Assembly (NCBI GenBank): GCA_902362595.1
Contig: CABIXF010000021.1
Span: forward strand, 1 to 64,000
DNA from: Bacteroidaceae bacterium
GTDB taxonomy: Bacteria > Bacteroidota > Bacteroidia > Bacteroidales > Bacteroidaceae
Direction: 5' to 3'
DNA: 64,000 nucleotides
The first letter of the stretch is position 1; each line of letters begins with the position of its first letter. Positions 19,809-30,851 of this stretch are shown piece after piece. Below the pieces are notes generated by a model. It saw only the letters and a list, made by a program, of their open reading frames with translations, was not told the DNA's origin and made no database searches. The position numbers and the translations under genes were made by a program.

Positions 19809-22482
19809 TCAGAAAGTAACTTTCAGCTCCTCTCCCTTATATACGACCGACTTCTCGGCCACTTCTACCGCCCCATTGGAAGACGAAGCGACTTTCACAA
19901 TCTTCAGTTCCCGAACAGGCTTCATTCCCGCAAATGTCCCCTTCCGTTTACCTATCACCAACGTAGCGTCTTTCTCATTCCAGGTCAGACGGATACAGGA
20001 ACAAGCTCCTTTTTCATACTCACAGTCTGTTCCATTATCTTCATACAGCTGATAAGTACCATCCGTTCCGGTATACACCCGAATTTCCCACTCCGATTGC
20101 AAAGCTGTCTTAGCCTCGTCCGTATAGCCAGAAGCCAAAGGTAAAATTGTACCCGATTTGACAAATACAGGAATATAATCCGGAGAAACTGAGGTTTGAA
20201 CCCATCCTGAAGACAAATGCCGATTGTCATAAAAATCGTACCACCCACCTCGAACGACAGGCAAGTACGTTTTCCAAGTAGCAGGTCCCTCTTCCACAAT
20301 AGGAGAAACCAGCAGAGAACGACCAAACATATACTGGTATTTCAAAGATAACGCCAACGTATCCTTCGGAAAATCCATCACCAAAGGACGCAACATTGTT
20401 CCATCTTCCAGCGAAACCCATGCAGACTCTGAATAGATATAGGGTAGAAGGCGATAACGCAAGGCCAACGATTTACGGGCCATTTCCGTCACTTTGTCTC
20501 CGTAGTTCCAAAACTCTGTATTCGTCATATATCCATGTACACGCATCAAAGGCAGAAAAACCGAAGTCTGAAGCCACCGGGAAAACCGTTCATGAAAATG
20601 GACATCCGTATACTGTGCATCTCCCGGCCGGAAGAACCCTCCGGCATCGTACGTCCACCAAGGCAGACCACAGACAGAAATTCCCAATCCGGCTACAATC
20701 TGACGACGAAACGTATCCCAATCGTTCCCGACATCCCCCGACCAGGTGGCCACTCCATACCGCTGAATGCCCGGGAAGCCACTACGGGTAAGCAAGACCG
20801 TTCGGGGACTAAAGAAACCTTGTTTCCCATTGGAAGAAAGGCTTCTCAGACCTTCATATACCGTTTTATTAACCACCAATGGATAGACATTCCGGAACAC
20901 CTCTCCGGGACAACTTGAGTGATTTACCCGACGCCCCACCAAATCGTCATTCTCCGGTTCTGTGGCATCCAGCCACCAAGCATCTATTCCTATCGGGAGA
21001 ACCAAGCTATCCCGAAAATTCTGCCAGTAAAAAGAAGCTGCCTCCGGATTAAAGAAATCAATCCAAGGAGTGCCTGGAATATAATAGGCTTTCTCGGCCA
21101 TCTTTTTTCCCAGCACCGAGTTCTGGTCTACCTTCGACCAGACTGACAGCATCAATCTCATATCCATCCGGTGAAGGCCGTCGACCATTTCCCGAGGAGA
21201 AGGGTAATCTGCCTCATCAAAACGCATGGCGTTCCAACCATATTTGCCCCAATACTGCCAGTCCTGCACCATCAAATCGACCGGCAATTTTTCTCTTCGG
21301 AACCGAGAGGCCGTTTCCAACAATTCTTTCTGAGAATGAAAACGTTCCCGACAATGAATGTATCCCAAGGCCCATGCCGGCAACATCGGTACTTCTCCCG
21401 TCACAGCCCGATAAGAAGCAATCACCTCATCGGCCGTCCCGGCAAAGAAGGTATAATCGATGCCATTAGAAACCGGAGAACGAAAGGTCGTAGTCTGGTC
21501 TACTTTCCGGAAATACAGCTTAGGAGTATCCTCCTTCGTCAACTCCGCCTTCAAACGATGTGTTCCCGCTTTCAAGTCAATCAGTACAGAAACTGTAGGT
21601 GGCAGCCACAAATTATTCAAGTCTACTACCGTACGTCCGTCAATTTCCAAGTTGTGCCTGCGAGCCATGGAACTTCCAACGTCCAGCATCAAAGCATATT
21701 GCCCGTCGGACTCTACTTGCAGGCTACCTGCAAACACATTACTTTCACGTACTTCTTCCTTACCTCCTTCGGTAGAAGTCACATTCACAGTCACCTTATC
21801 ACCCGAAGCACCCGTTTTCTGGAGCGCAATCACCGAAGAAGACGGGTTAAATTCCGTCAGACCGTAGTTGTTCCACAAAAGTCCGTATCCCTTATTCGAC
21901 ATCACAAAGGGGATGGCAATCTGCGTATTGACCTGAGTCAGCCTCCGCGTCAATCCACGCACATTCAAATACCCATCCTGAAACTGCCCCAGTCCATAAA
22001 GATATTCATCGGAAGGAGAATGGAAAGTCTGTGTGGACACATACGTCTGTTCCCCTTGTACAGAAGAAGCCTGAATCTGACCTCCTTCCTCTCCCAATAT
22101 CACCTTTCCATCCGAAGAAAGGAACGAAATCCGTCCGTCGGATACTGACACCTTTACTCTTACATTCTTTAAAGTCAAAATATACCCACCGTCCTCCTTC
22201 TTAAGTGTGTAAGCTGGAGCCTTCACTGGAAGATACACCAATTCCGGAAGCTCATGCGCAATCCCCCGGCTTCGAACCACCCTTACAGCACCTTCGGTCA
22301 ACGGCATTAGCCTCAACCGGGTATCTGCCCGACGGAAAATAACCTGGTCAGTTTTTTTTTTTCAGCGTCCATTCTTCTACCTGACAAGTAGACGAGAGGC
22401 CGGGGATGTTCCCGGCCACACCTTCTCCTCTCCACCATACACAAGCAAAGAAGAACAACAAACATAGATAACCCCTCTTCAT
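19809..22482 (-). pseudogene. GH31 alpha-xylosidase-like gene with a frameshift at an A11 tract
   Basis: The main frame (22316 to 19809, about 835 aa) encodes a GH31 enzyme: beta-sandwich, an inserted PA14-like domain (FAGSLQVESDGQYALML... YFRKV), nucleophile in DAWWLDATEPEN, acid/base in TWSGDVGNDWDTF. It has only a TTG start and no signal peptide. An ATG at 22482 opens MKRGYLCLLFFFACVWW, a good signal peptide, in another frame that stops just after eleven A's (minus strand; plus T-run 22352-22362). Removing one A fuses both into an 890-aa protein. PA14-bearing GH31s such as the B. ovatus xyloglucan enzyme are alpha-xylosidases. The gene may be a slippage site, phase-variable, a pseudogene or a sequencing error. 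Confidence 0.8.
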
Positions 22483-22493
22483 GACATGCACAA

Positions 22494-23903
22494 TTAATAA
22501 TTCAGTTTCCAATAATCAAAATAAGCAAGATCCTTCGGAGCCTTTCCATTAAAGATAAAATACAGGTCGTGTACTCCTGTCACTTTCGGTATCTGTGCCT
22601 CCACAATCCGCCAACGGTCACTTCCCCCCGTCCGCGGCACCTTTATCTTTGCCAACACCTGTCCATCCAGTCCGTCAAGACGTACCTCCATCGTAATCTC
22701 TGCATTGTGAGTGGTAGACAAACGGGCTGAAAAACGAGACGGAGCCTTTTCACCGAAATCCACAGACCGAACTTTTGTATAAGCTCCATCCGCTAAAGCA
22801 GTAATAAAAACCCCAACTTGAGCGTTATATGAACTTTTCATTTTTTCCGACCAGGCCATGGTCTCTGCTTCCACCTTCCGGTATGGACAAAGAGGTTTCA
22901 AGCTTTTTGCGACTCCCTCTTTCACCATCTTCACACACGGAATCTTCCCATCTGCCTGAAAGTCCAGCTCTCTGACGCAAACAGAACGAGTAAAACCACT
23001 TCCGCCTGGGAGAGAAGCGTCATGATAGAATAAATAAGTTTTTCCTCTGAAATCAGCAATACCCGGATGATTCGTAAAACTTCCTCCTTCAGTAGCCATC
23101 AATGTACCTCCGTAATTCCACGGACCTTCCGGACCTTTTGATGTGGCATAAGCCAGATGTTCAGGCACCGGTCCTCCTGCATAGAAAAGATAGTACATTC
23201 CCTTACGCTTATACAACCAAGGAGCTTCTTCATACAACGTAGGACGCTGCGGATCTCCCTCCCTACGTCCAAAAGCTTCCGGTTTCATCGGTACCGCATG
23301 TATTCCTCCTTCATAAGAAATCATGTCCTCATTCAACTTCACATAATAACAATTAGGATTTCCCCAATACAAATAAGCCTGTCCGTCGTCATCGACAAAG
23401 ACAGTAGGATCGATATTTCCGTATTCAGCCTGCACAAGCGGAGTTCCCAACGGGTCATAGAAAGGTCCATAAGGACTGTCGGACACAGCCACTCCGATAG
23501 CAGTCTCCCCCTTCAAATCCGTCACAGGTACATACATATAAAATTTCCCGTTGCGTTCCATACACTGAGCCGCCCAGGCATCTCCTCCTGCCCACTCAAA
23601 TGTTTTAAATGACAAAGGCATGGGATGTTCCGTCCAATTTACCATATCATCTGTAGAATAAAGTTTCCAGTCATTCATGGTAAACCAAGTAGACCCATCT
23701 TCATCGTGACTGGTATAAAGATACAATCGGTCATTATATACCAAAGGAGCCGGATCGGCTGTATAAGAAGTCTGAATAATAGGATTTTGCGCAGCCACAG
23801 TCAAACTGGACAACAGAGCTACCCCCATTGCCAATTTACGCCACCGGTTCTTACCATAAATCTTATTAGCCTGTATATATCTCATCAGAATTAGTTGACT
23901 CAT
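22494..23903 (-). CDS. Secreted GH43-CBM6 glycosidase (copy 3 of three paralogues)
   Basis: This 469-aa protein has a signal peptide ending near SLTVAAQ (about residue 39); MRYIQANK at residue 7 is an alternative start. The GH43 propeller spans about 40-345 with acidic residues in [26 protein letters not shown] and [19 protein letters not shown]6-type domain (about 345-469, starting [10 protein letters not shown]) follows. It is probably an alpha-L-arabinofuranosidase or beta-xylosidase on xylan side chains. It is very similar to the genes at 26340 and 29450. It lies 4 bp after the upstream GH31 ends and 11 bp before the frameshifted GH31. Confidence 0.88.
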   Translation of the reverse strand: MSQLILMRYIQANKIYGKNRWRKLAMGVALLSSLTVAAQNPIIQTSYTADPAPLVYNDRLYLYTSHDEDGSTWFTMNDWKLYSTDDMVNWTEHPMPLSFKTFEWAGGDAWAAQCMERNGKFYMYVPVTDLKGETAIGVAVSDSPYGPFYDPLGTPLVQAEYGNIDPTVFVDDDGQAYLYWGNPNCYYVKLNEDMISYEGGIHAVPMKPEAFGRREGDPQRPTLYEEAPWLYKRKGMYYLFYAGGPVPEHLAYATSKGPEGPWNYGGTLMATEGGSFTNHPGIADFRGKTYLFYHDASLPGGSGFTRSVCVRELDFQADGKIPCVKMVKEGVAKSLKPLCPYRKVEAETMAWSEKMKSSYNAQVGVFITALADGAYTKVRSVDFGEKAPSRFSARLSTTHNAEITMEVRLDGLDGQVLAKIKVPRTGGSDRWRIVEAQIPKVTGVHDLYFIFNGKAPKDLAYFDYWKLNY

Positions 23904-23907
23904 AATT

Positions 23908-26298
23908 TTACATTGATTTTTTTACCCGTATAATTAATTGTTTTTCTTTTCCATCTGCCGTTTTCAAGAGGAAAGTCCGTTCATGGAGCATTCCTTGATA
24001 TTCGCCTTTTCTGCTTTCAATCGTAAAGGTACGCTTTTTGTCATTCCATTTCATCCATATTTCTGAATAAGCCCCCTTTTCGTAATTATAGTTATCAAAC
24101 TCATCTTCATACAAACAGAAAGTACCATCTGCACCAGGATAAATATGAATATCCAGCTGTTGCCATGATTTCTGCCGGGCATACTGCACCTCCGGTCCGA
24201 TAGGAATAATACTTCCAGATTTTACATACAAAGGCATCACATCCAAAGGAACTTCTTTCTGCACAGATACACCTCCTGCCAGTTTCTCTCCAGTCCAATA
24301 ATCATACCAGTCTGCTCCCTCCGGCAAATACACTTCGGTAGACTTCACTGACGAAAAATCAGAAACACGTTCTTCGCCCTGCATTCCAGTGTACATCGGG
24401 TCCGTTACGGGCTTCACCAGAATGGACTTCCCGAACATATACTCATTGTTCATGTCCCACACCTTCCTGTCTTTTGGAAAATCCATTACCAGCGCCCGCA
24501 AGAAAGTAGACTGACGTGAAGTGACTTCCCAAGAAAGAGAATAGATATACGGTAACAAGGAGTAACGAAGATGAATAAACTTTGCAATCGCATCATAGTA
24601 AGGCTCTCCTTTTTTCCCGAACTGATAGATTTCACGAGGCGCATCCGCACCGTGCGAACGCATCATCGGACAAAAGGCACCAAACTGCAGCCATCTTACA
24701 TACAGTTCCTTATAATCCGGATCTGCCAGTTTCTTCGGATATTCACCCAAGAAGAATCCCCCTATATCCGTATTCCAGTTCGGAATAGCGGAAAGAGAGA
24801 AATTCAATCCAGCCGGAATCTGCCGCTTAAAAGAATCCCATGTCCCTTGAATATCTCCCGTCCATGTATTCGCCCCATATCGCTGTTGTCCAGCAAATGC
24901 GGAACGAGTCAAAATAAACACACGCTTATCGGAAGAGACCTTACGCTGATGGTCGTATACCCCTCCAACCGACATCAACGGATACGCATTACGCACTTTC
25001 CGGAAACTTCCCAAGAAAGTCTCTTCATTCAGGTCTTCATCCTTGAAGTTCAGATGGTCAGGTTCCGTAGAATCCATCCACCAGCCATCCATTCCCAAGG
25101 TAAACAATCCTTTGTTCGCATATTTCCAATAGATATCACGGGCTTTTGGATTATAGGCATCGTAAACCCGTACCCCCGACAAATAATCTTCCCGTGGAGG
25201 CCACAAATCAGGTCCTGCCAAAGGCCATGTCTGAAAGTTGAAAAGCATTCCCTTCTCATCCAGTTCCTTATAAGGCTTTGTCATCGGTCCAAAAGAAGAC
25301 CAGATAGAGATTATAGCCTTGGCATTCATGCCATGAATATCCTCCATCATTTTTTGAGGATTCCAAAACTCCCCGTTCAGGAATTCCATGGCATTCCACA
25401 GATAATTTCCACCCCAATACTGCCAGTCCTGGATGATACCGTCGAGCGGAACCTGCAACTCACGATACTTGCTCACCACTCCTACAATCTCATTCTGACT
25501 CTTATACCTTTCCCGACTCTGCCAGAAACCATAAGTCCAAAGAGGGAGCATCGGTACCTGACCTGTCAGTTCACGCATATTGGCTATTACCCCGTCGGCG
25601 TTACCACCGGTCATGAAATAATAATCGATGAACTCTCCTACTTCCGATTCAAAAAAGGTTGCCTTTTCATTATCAACAAACCAAGTAGGAGAATAATTGT
25701 CCCAAAATACACCATATCCTTTCACAGACTGGAAGAATGTGACCACATCTTCCACGTTTCCTTGAATAAGATACTTATCCTGATTCCGCTGACTGAGTTT
25801 TCCACTCTGCATCTGCCCCAAACCATAAATAGGCTCATCCTTGTCCAACTTAAAGACCTGTTTGATACGGTAATCGCCCGTATTTACTCCTTCTTTATAT
25901 TGTATTAACACAGGTTTTTCCTGTTCTTCCAGCAACTCGGCTCCATTCTTGGTTTGGAAAGACACATTCCCAGTTTCTTTATCCAGCAACACCATTACTT
26001 CCGATGACGTAACGGTATATTTCCCGTCGGCCTCCCCATAAGAAAGTTTGCATTTACGAGGAGCCAATACCACTGAAAGATTATTACGCTCTGGTATCGT
26101 ATCGGAAGAAGAAGGATATTTCACCACCCGAGCTATCTCGGGGGTATAAAATACAATTTCTGTCACCAGCTTATCTTCCTCCATATTCAATTTAAGCCCA
26201 CGTGCAGTTTTTGTAAGCACATTTCCGGCCAACAGTATTCCAGAAGAAGACAGAACAGAAGCAAACGATAAAACGCCCGTCAAAATAATAGCTTTCAT
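23908..26298 (-). CDS. GH31 glycosidase, alpha-xylosidase-like
   Basis: This 796-aa protein has a signal peptide ([18 protein letters not shown]). The GH31 barrel has its nucleophile in [12 protein letters not shown] and acid/base in [13 protein letters not shown], preceded by [11 protein letters not shown] and followed by [16 protein letters not shown]. There is no PA14 insertion, unlike the GH31 at 19809. Related enzymes in Bacteroides complex-xylan loci are alpha-xylosidases or alpha-glucosidases. Here removal of alpha-linked xylose from xylan side chains is the best guess. It sits between two GH43-CBM6 genes in the 13-gene operon. Confidence 0.88.
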   Translation of the reverse strand: MKAIILTGVLSFASVLSSSGILLAGNVLTKTARGLKLNMEEDKLVTEIVFYTPEIARVVKYPSSSDTIPERNNLSVVLAPRKCKLSYGEADGKYTVTSSEVMVLLDKETGNVSFQTKNGAELLEEQEKPVLIQYKEGVNTGDYRIKQVFKLDKDEPIYGLGQMQSGKLSQRNQDKYLIQGNVEDVVTFFQSVKGYGVFWDNYSPTWFVDNEKATFFESEVGEFIDYYFMTGGNADGVIANMRELTGQVPMLPLWTYGFWQSRERYKSQNEIVGVVSKYRELQVPLDGIIQDWQYWGGNYLWNAMEFLNGEFWNPQKMMEDIHGMNAKAIISIWSSFGPMTKPYKELDEKGMLFNFQTWPLAGPDLWPPREDYLSGVRVYDAYNPKARDIYWKYANKGLFTLGMDGWWMDSTEPDHLNFKDEDLNEETFLGSFRKVRNAYPLMSVGGVYDHQRKVSSDKRVFILTRSAFAGQQRYGANTWTGDIQGTWDSFKRQIPAGLNFSLSAIPNWNTDIGGFFLGEYPKKLADPDYKELYVRWLQFGAFCPMMRSHGADAPREIYQFGKKGEPYYDAIAKFIHLRYSLLPYIYSLSWEVTSRQSTFLRALVMDFPKDRKVWDMNNEYMFGKSILVKPVTDPMYTGMQGEERVSDFSSVKSTEVYLPEGADWYDYWTGEKLAGGVSVQKEVPLDVMPLYVKSGSIIPIGPEVQYARQKSWQQLDIHIYPGADGTFCLYEDEFDNYNYEKGAYSEIWMKWNDKKRTFTIESRKGEYQGMLHERTFLLKTADGKEKQLIIRVKKSM

Positions 26299-26339
26299 AT
26301 TCTCATACGATTTATTGTATTTGACCCTTTATTCCACAC

Positions 26340-27683
26340 TCACTTACGTTTGAATTCCCAATAATCCAACTCAAACAAGTCCTTCTTATTCTCACCTTCA
26401 AAACTAAGATACAAATCATGGACTCCACTGACCGCATTGACCTCACAGGAATAAAGTTGATATTTGGACGTTTCGTTTCTCTGCGGTATGGTTACGTTTC
26501 CAACAATCTTTCCATCTGGAGCATCCAAACGAATCTTCAGATTTCCTCCCTCAAGAGGCAAGGCGGAAACCTCAAAGCGACGGGCCTTATTCTTTCCAAA
26601 ATCCACCCCACGTACACAGATGTACTCTCCATTATTCACATCTACCACCGAAAGAGATTTATCCGCATTGGGAACTGTTTTCAATCCATATCCCCAAGCC
26701 ATCGTTTCAGCCTCTACCTTTCGGAAAGGATTGAAGGTACCCACCTGCTCCAGTTTGGTGTCTGCCCAATAAGGCACTTCCTGAATGGTTCCATCTTCAT
26801 TATAATGCATCTCAGCGACCGATACCGAACGACGTTCATAATGAGTATCCGTCTCCAGTTTCAACAAGTCATAATTCAAGCCAAAAACATACGATTTCCC
26901 TTTATAATCCATAATACCCGGATGGTTTCCACGGCTCCTGACTGTAGGACGCATGATATATCCTCTGGTCGTCCACGGACCTGTAGGACTGTCACTCATG
27001 GCATAGCCGATACCTTCCGGACAACAGGTAGAAGCAAAAGCCAGATAGTAGTGTCCATTGCGTTTATAGAACCACGGTCCTTCCTGATAATGCTCCGGAG
27101 TTTCCTTCAATTTCACGATATCTCCGGAATATGAAATCATATCCTCATTCAATTTCACATAATAACAATTAGGATTTCCCCAGTACATATAAGCTTGTCC
27201 GTCCTCATCGATAAAGACGGTTGGATCAATATCATCCCAGTGTTCTTTCTGCCATACCAGAGGTTTCCCAAGAGGGTCTTTGAATGGTCCGTAAGGACTG
27301 TCGGACACCAGTACACCGATGCCATTTCCATGAATCGGGCAATACATATAGAATTTCCCATTGCGTTCAACCACTTGCTCGGCCCAAGCTCCATTGTCAC
27401 GTTTCACCCAATCAAAACTTTTGAGTGAAGCCACTGCTCCATGGTCGGTCCAGTTTACCATATCCGTAGAGGTGTACAACAACCAATCCTGCATCTTAAA
27501 TCCTTCCGCATCATCCTCATCGTGAGTCGTATAAAGAAATACCGTATCATTATATACCATCGGTGCCGGATCGGCTGTATACTTTGTCTGAATAATCGGC
27601 CGCTGCGCATTTACATTCAAACAATTCAATAAACCACAACTACCACAAAACAACAGAATCTTACTGATATTCATAATATTCAA
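26340..27683 (-). CDS. Secreted GH43-CBM6 glycosidase (copy 2)
   Basis: This 447-aa protein has a signal peptide ending near NVNAQ (about residue 27), a GH43 propeller with TADPAPMVYND, DDIDPTVFIDEDGQAY and YQEGPWFYKRNGHYYL (catalytic Glu), and a C-terminal CBM6-like domain beginning [11 protein letters not shown]. It shares long near-identical protein stretches ([16 protein letters not shown]) with the gene at 22494. It is probably an arabinofuranosidase or xylosidase; which linkage each copy cleaves cannot be told from sequence alone. Confidence 0.87.
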   Translation of the reverse strand: MNIMNISKILLFCGSCGLLNCLNVNAQRPIIQTKYTADPAPMVYNDTVFLYTTHDEDDAEGFKMQDWLLYTSTDMVNWTDHGAVASLKSFDWVKRDNGAWAEQVVERNGKFYMYCPIHGNGIGVLVSDSPYGPFKDPLGKPLVWQKEHWDDIDPTVFIDEDGQAYMYWGNPNCYYVKLNEDMISYSGDIVKLKETPEHYQEGPWFYKRNGHYYLAFASTCCPEGIGYAMSDSPTGPWTTRGYIMRPTVRSRGNHPGIMDYKGKSYVFGLNYDLLKLETDTHYERRSVSVAEMHYNEDGTIQEVPYWADTKLEQVGTFNPFRKVEAETMAWGYGLKTVPNADKSLSVVDVNNGEYICVRGVDFGKNKARRFEVSALPLEGGNLKIRLDAPDGKIVGNVTIPQRNETSKYQLYSCEVNAVSGVHDLYLSFEGENKKDLFELDYWEFKRK

Positions 27684-27711
27684 AAATTTAAGTTTTTACA
27701 AATTCATCTTT

Positions 27712-29430
27712 TCATTTACGAGGAGCCACACTCACTCCAGAAGAAGTCAACTCAATCGGTTGAATCGTACCATCTTCATTAAAATAAAGATACTCTACAC
27801 ATACATGACGACGACAATCTCCTCCCGGTTGCCCATCAAGAGAATAAGAACCATCATGATAGAAGAAATACCATTGTCCGTTCAATTCCACTACTGACGG
27901 GTGGATTGTAAAGCCAAAATTTGCCGGTCCGGTAATAAAACCTCTATAAGTCCATGGACCATTGATGTTTTCGGCCGTAGAGTAACAGATTTTTTCGGGC
28001 TGTGTACCCGGGGCATCTGCCGCATAGACATTATAATACAGATTCTTCCGTTTGAAAAGCCAGGGCCCTTCCGAGTAATTCCGAAAAGGCACTTTCTGAA
28101 TCTCCCCATCCAGTTCAATCATGTTTTTCTTCAACTTCACCATATAACAGTCCCCGTTTCCCCATGCCAGCCAAGGAGTTCCATCCTCATCCATCCACAC
28201 GGTTGGGTCAATATCGGCGTTCCAGCGATGCGAATCACGTGTCATGGAATCCGTAATCAAGGGTGTTCCATCGGTACGGGCAGGCTTAAACGGCCCCAAG
28301 GGACTATCTCCCACTGCCACATCAATTTTATGTTCTCCATTGTCTTTCCGATCGAGTGTGACATAAAAATAGAACTTTCCATTACTTTCCACCATCTGAG
28401 CAGCCCATGCTCCATACGGATTGGAATTAGGAAAATCGCTTGCACGCAATACCATGCCATGGGGAGTCCAATGTTTCATATCCTCACTGGAATAACACAA
28501 CCATCCCGGCATATTGAACCAGCCACCCACTCCGGCTTTGTCGACACCTACATAGGCATAGGCTTTATTTTTGTAAACCGTCACAGCCGGATCTGCAGTA
28601 AATTCATCACGGAACAAAGGATTCTGACCAGGCTCATACGGACGTTCCATCCCTTTTATGGATACCTCATCGATATACCCGTCTAATACCTGCAAACTAT
28701 TGGGATATCCTCCTGGAAATCCACGCCCCACAATCCACATTCCAGCATTGTGTCGCACAGCCAATCCCTGATAAGAAGTGTCTGCAAATTTATATTCCTC
28801 CTTTTCAGAAGGCTTCACCCCTAATTTCAAGACCGTTTTATCACTCTCCTTGTCATACCTCGCACAGACATACAAATCGTACCAGACACCGGCTCTTACT
28901 TCATCACCCGCTGCCATACGCACCGTTTCTCCCTTATCCGTGGCCACCTCGACAAAAAACTTTTTCTTCATCGGATCAAAACCGAGAGAAATATCCCCTG
29001 TCAACGTGCCTTTCTTCCCTTCTTTACAAAGGAAAACCTGCTCTGTTCCCAGCTGGTTACATTTAAGGCTCAGACTAACCGTCCATCCATACTGCATATC
29101 AGAGAAAGGGAGAGACTCATTAAAAGGTACCTTGAACTCACTGTTATTCAATTTCAATGAGGTTCGATTCAATCGACCTTCTCGAGTATGAAAAGGCACA
29201 TCTTCACTGAAAAGTTCAGAAACCTTTACTCCTTGTTTCAACTGAAGTGTATTCCCATTTTGAGAGTCGTCTGTCACAAATGCAGGGGCGATGGAATCCG
29301 GATGTACTTCCGTAGCCAGTTCAAAACTCCAGTATGAAAGCTGTTTATATCCCTCAGACATACTCCAAGCAGTCATGGGCAGCATTGCCACACATAAACC
29401 ACCGACAATATTTTGCATGTACTTTCTCAT
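27712..29430 (-). CDS. Secreted GH43 with N-terminal LamG-like domain
   Basis: This 572-aa protein has a signal peptide to about residue 23, a concanavalin/LamG-like sandwich (about 30-255; GWTVSLSLKCNQ, GVWYDLYVCARYD, DGYIDEVSIKG), then a GH43 propeller (about 270-560) with EFTADPAVTVYKNKAY, ADIDPTVWMDEDGTPWL and YSEGPWLFKRKNLYY. It lacks the C-terminal CBM6 of its three GH43 neighbours, so the accessory domain is at the opposite end. The LamG domain may bind or position the substrate. The role in xylan side-chain removal is inferred from its place in the operon, 19 bp from the preceding GH43. Confidence 0.85.
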   Translation of the reverse strand: MRKYMQNIVGGLCVAMLPMTAWSMSEGYKQLSYWSFELATEVHPDSIAPAFVTDDSQNGNTLQLKQGVKVSELFSEDVPFHTREGRLNRTSLKLNNSEFKVPFNESLPFSDMQYGWTVSLSLKCNQLGTEQVFLCKEGKKGTLTGDISLGFDPMKKKFFVEVATDKGETVRMAAGDEVRAGVWYDLYVCARYDKESDKTVLKLGVKPSEKEEYKFADTSYQGLAVRHNAGMWIVGRGFPGGYPNSLQVLDGYIDEVSIKGMERPYEPGQNPLFRDEFTADPAVTVYKNKAYAYVGVDKAGVGGWFNMPGWLCYSSEDMKHWTPHGMVLRASDFPNSNPYGAWAAQMVESNGKFYFYVTLDRKDNGEHKIDVAVGDSPLGPFKPARTDGTPLITDSMTRDSHRWNADIDPTVWMDEDGTPWLAWGNGDCYMVKLKKNMIELDGEIQKVPFRNYSEGPWLFKRKNLYYNVYAADAPGTQPEKICYSTAENINGPWTYRGFITGPANFGFTIHPSVVELNGQWYFFYHDGSYSLDGQPGGDCRRHVCVEYLYFNEDGTIQPIELTSSGVSVAPRK

Positions 29431-29449
29431 AATCCAACCTTAACAACAA

Positions 29450-30835
29450 TTACTTTTTCATTCTCCACCAGTCAAAATTGAAAAGCTTACAGCCCTTTCT
29501 ACCCTTAAAACAGAAGTACAAATCATGCACGCCCGAAACAGGCTTTCCATCTTGTTTCACCGCGGTTTCCAACGTCTTCCACATTTCCCATCCTCCGGTA
29601 TGCGGAACTTGCACTTCCGCAATCAACGTTCCACCTATACTGTCGGCATGCACTTCAATGGTTCCCCCTCTCAACGCACTTGCCACACTAACTTCCAATC
29701 GGCCGGCACCCTTCTTTCCTAAATCAACTTCCCTCACCTTCAGGTAATCACCGTTATGAATGTCCGACACATAGATTCCTGTCTGGTCATTCGGTTCCGT
29801 CTTCACTCCTTCAGAAAAAGCCATGGTCTCCGCTTCCACTCGTTGATAAGGATTGAAGGTGCCTATCGGTTTTACGCCTTCTTGCGTAGCATTGATCACA
29901 GGAAAAGTTCCATCTGCATTATACTTAAACTCTTCCACAGCTACAGAACGTCCGAATCCACCTCCTCCCGGCAACTTCCCGGTATGATAAAAGAAATAAG
30001 AATTTCCTTTATAGTCAATCACCCCGCAATGATTCGTAAATGAACCTGTATCCTGCAAAGGCATGATTTCTCCCATATACTTCCAAGGACCCACCGGCGA
30101 TTTACTCATGGAATATGCAATATGTTCCGGAACACCTCCTGCTGCATACAGCAAATAATAATTATCCTTCCGTTTGTAGAACCACGGACCTTCCGTATAA
30201 ATATCCTTGTATTTTTCTCCCTTCACACGCTTTTCCGGATTCGGAGCTCCAAAACTTTCCACAGTCTGCTCCTGCTTTTTCACCTCTCCCTTGATGGATA
30301 TCATATCTTCATTCAATTCCGCATAATAGATATTCGGATTTCCCCAATACAAGAAAGCCCTTCCATCATCGTCAATATACACGGTAGGATCAATATAATC
30401 CCAACTGCCGTCACAAAGCGGTTTTCCAATGGCATCCCGGAAAGGCCCCACAGGCGAATCACCCACTGCGACTCCAATGGCCATCGCCCCTGTAAGTTTC
30501 GAATGCAGGCAGACATACCAATAGAATTTGCCATGACGTTCCACGCACTGCGCAGCCCATGCCCGGTCATCCGCCCATTCAAAAGACTCTATGGCAAGCG
30601 GAGAACCATGGTCAGTCCAGTTGACCATATCCTCCGTAGAATATACCCTCCATTCCTGCATCCAGAAAAAATCAGCTTTATCCTCGTCATGCCCTGTATA
30701 CACATAAAGTCTGCCATCGTGTACCATAGGAGCCGGATCTGTCGTATAGCAGGTCTGAACAATCGGATTCTGCGCCAATAGTATGGGAGAAATTAATCCT
30801 CCCAATGCTGCCAATATTACTTTATTGCTTATCAT
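29450..30835 (-). CDS. Secreted GH43-CBM6 glycosidase (copy 1)
   Basis: This 461-aa protein has a signal peptide (MISNKVILAALGGLISPILLAQ), a GH43 propeller with YTTDPAPMVHDGRLY, DYIDPTVYIDDDGRAF and YTEGPWFYKRKDNYYL, and a CBM6-like C-terminal domain from RVEAETMAFSEG. It is closest to the copy at 22494: both contain GGVPEHIAYSMSK or [13 protein letters not shown] and TGSFTNHCGV or GSFTNHPGI. It follows GH97 by 16 bp. Arabinofuranosidase or xylosidase activity is expected. Confidence 0.88.
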   Translation of the reverse strand: MISNKVILAALGGLISPILLAQNPIVQTCYTTDPAPMVHDGRLYVYTGHDEDKADFFWMQEWRVYSTEDMVNWTDHGSPLAIESFEWADDRAWAAQCVERHGKFYWYVCLHSKLTGAMAIGVAVGDSPVGPFRDAIGKPLCDGSWDYIDPTVYIDDDGRAFLYWGNPNIYYAELNEDMISIKGEVKKQEQTVESFGAPNPEKRVKGEKYKDIYTEGPWFYKRKDNYYLLYAAGGVPEHIAYSMSKSPVGPWKYMGEIMPLQDTGSFTNHCGVIDYKGNSYFFYHTGKLPGGGGFGRSVAVEEFKYNADGTFPVINATQEGVKPIGTFNPYQRVEAETMAFSEGVKTEPNDQTGIYVSDIHNGDYLKVREVDLGKKGAGRLEVSVASALRGGTIEVHADSIGGTLIAEVQVPHTGGWEMWKTLETAVKQDGKPVSGVHDLYFCFKGRKGCKLFNFDWWRMKK

Positions 30836-30851
30836 AACTTTTTCTTCACAA

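Noticed and set aside
21171..22148. 325-aa open frame antisense to the frameshifted GH31
   Set aside because: Shadow of the GH31 coding strand; composition is unlike a real protein and there is no supporting promoter.
24571..25908. 445-aa open frame antisense to a GH31 gene
   Set aside because: The opposite strand encodes a complete GH31 with catalytic motifs; the antisense protein is rich in Ile/Arg/His/Pro with no recognisable domain, as expected of a shadow frame.
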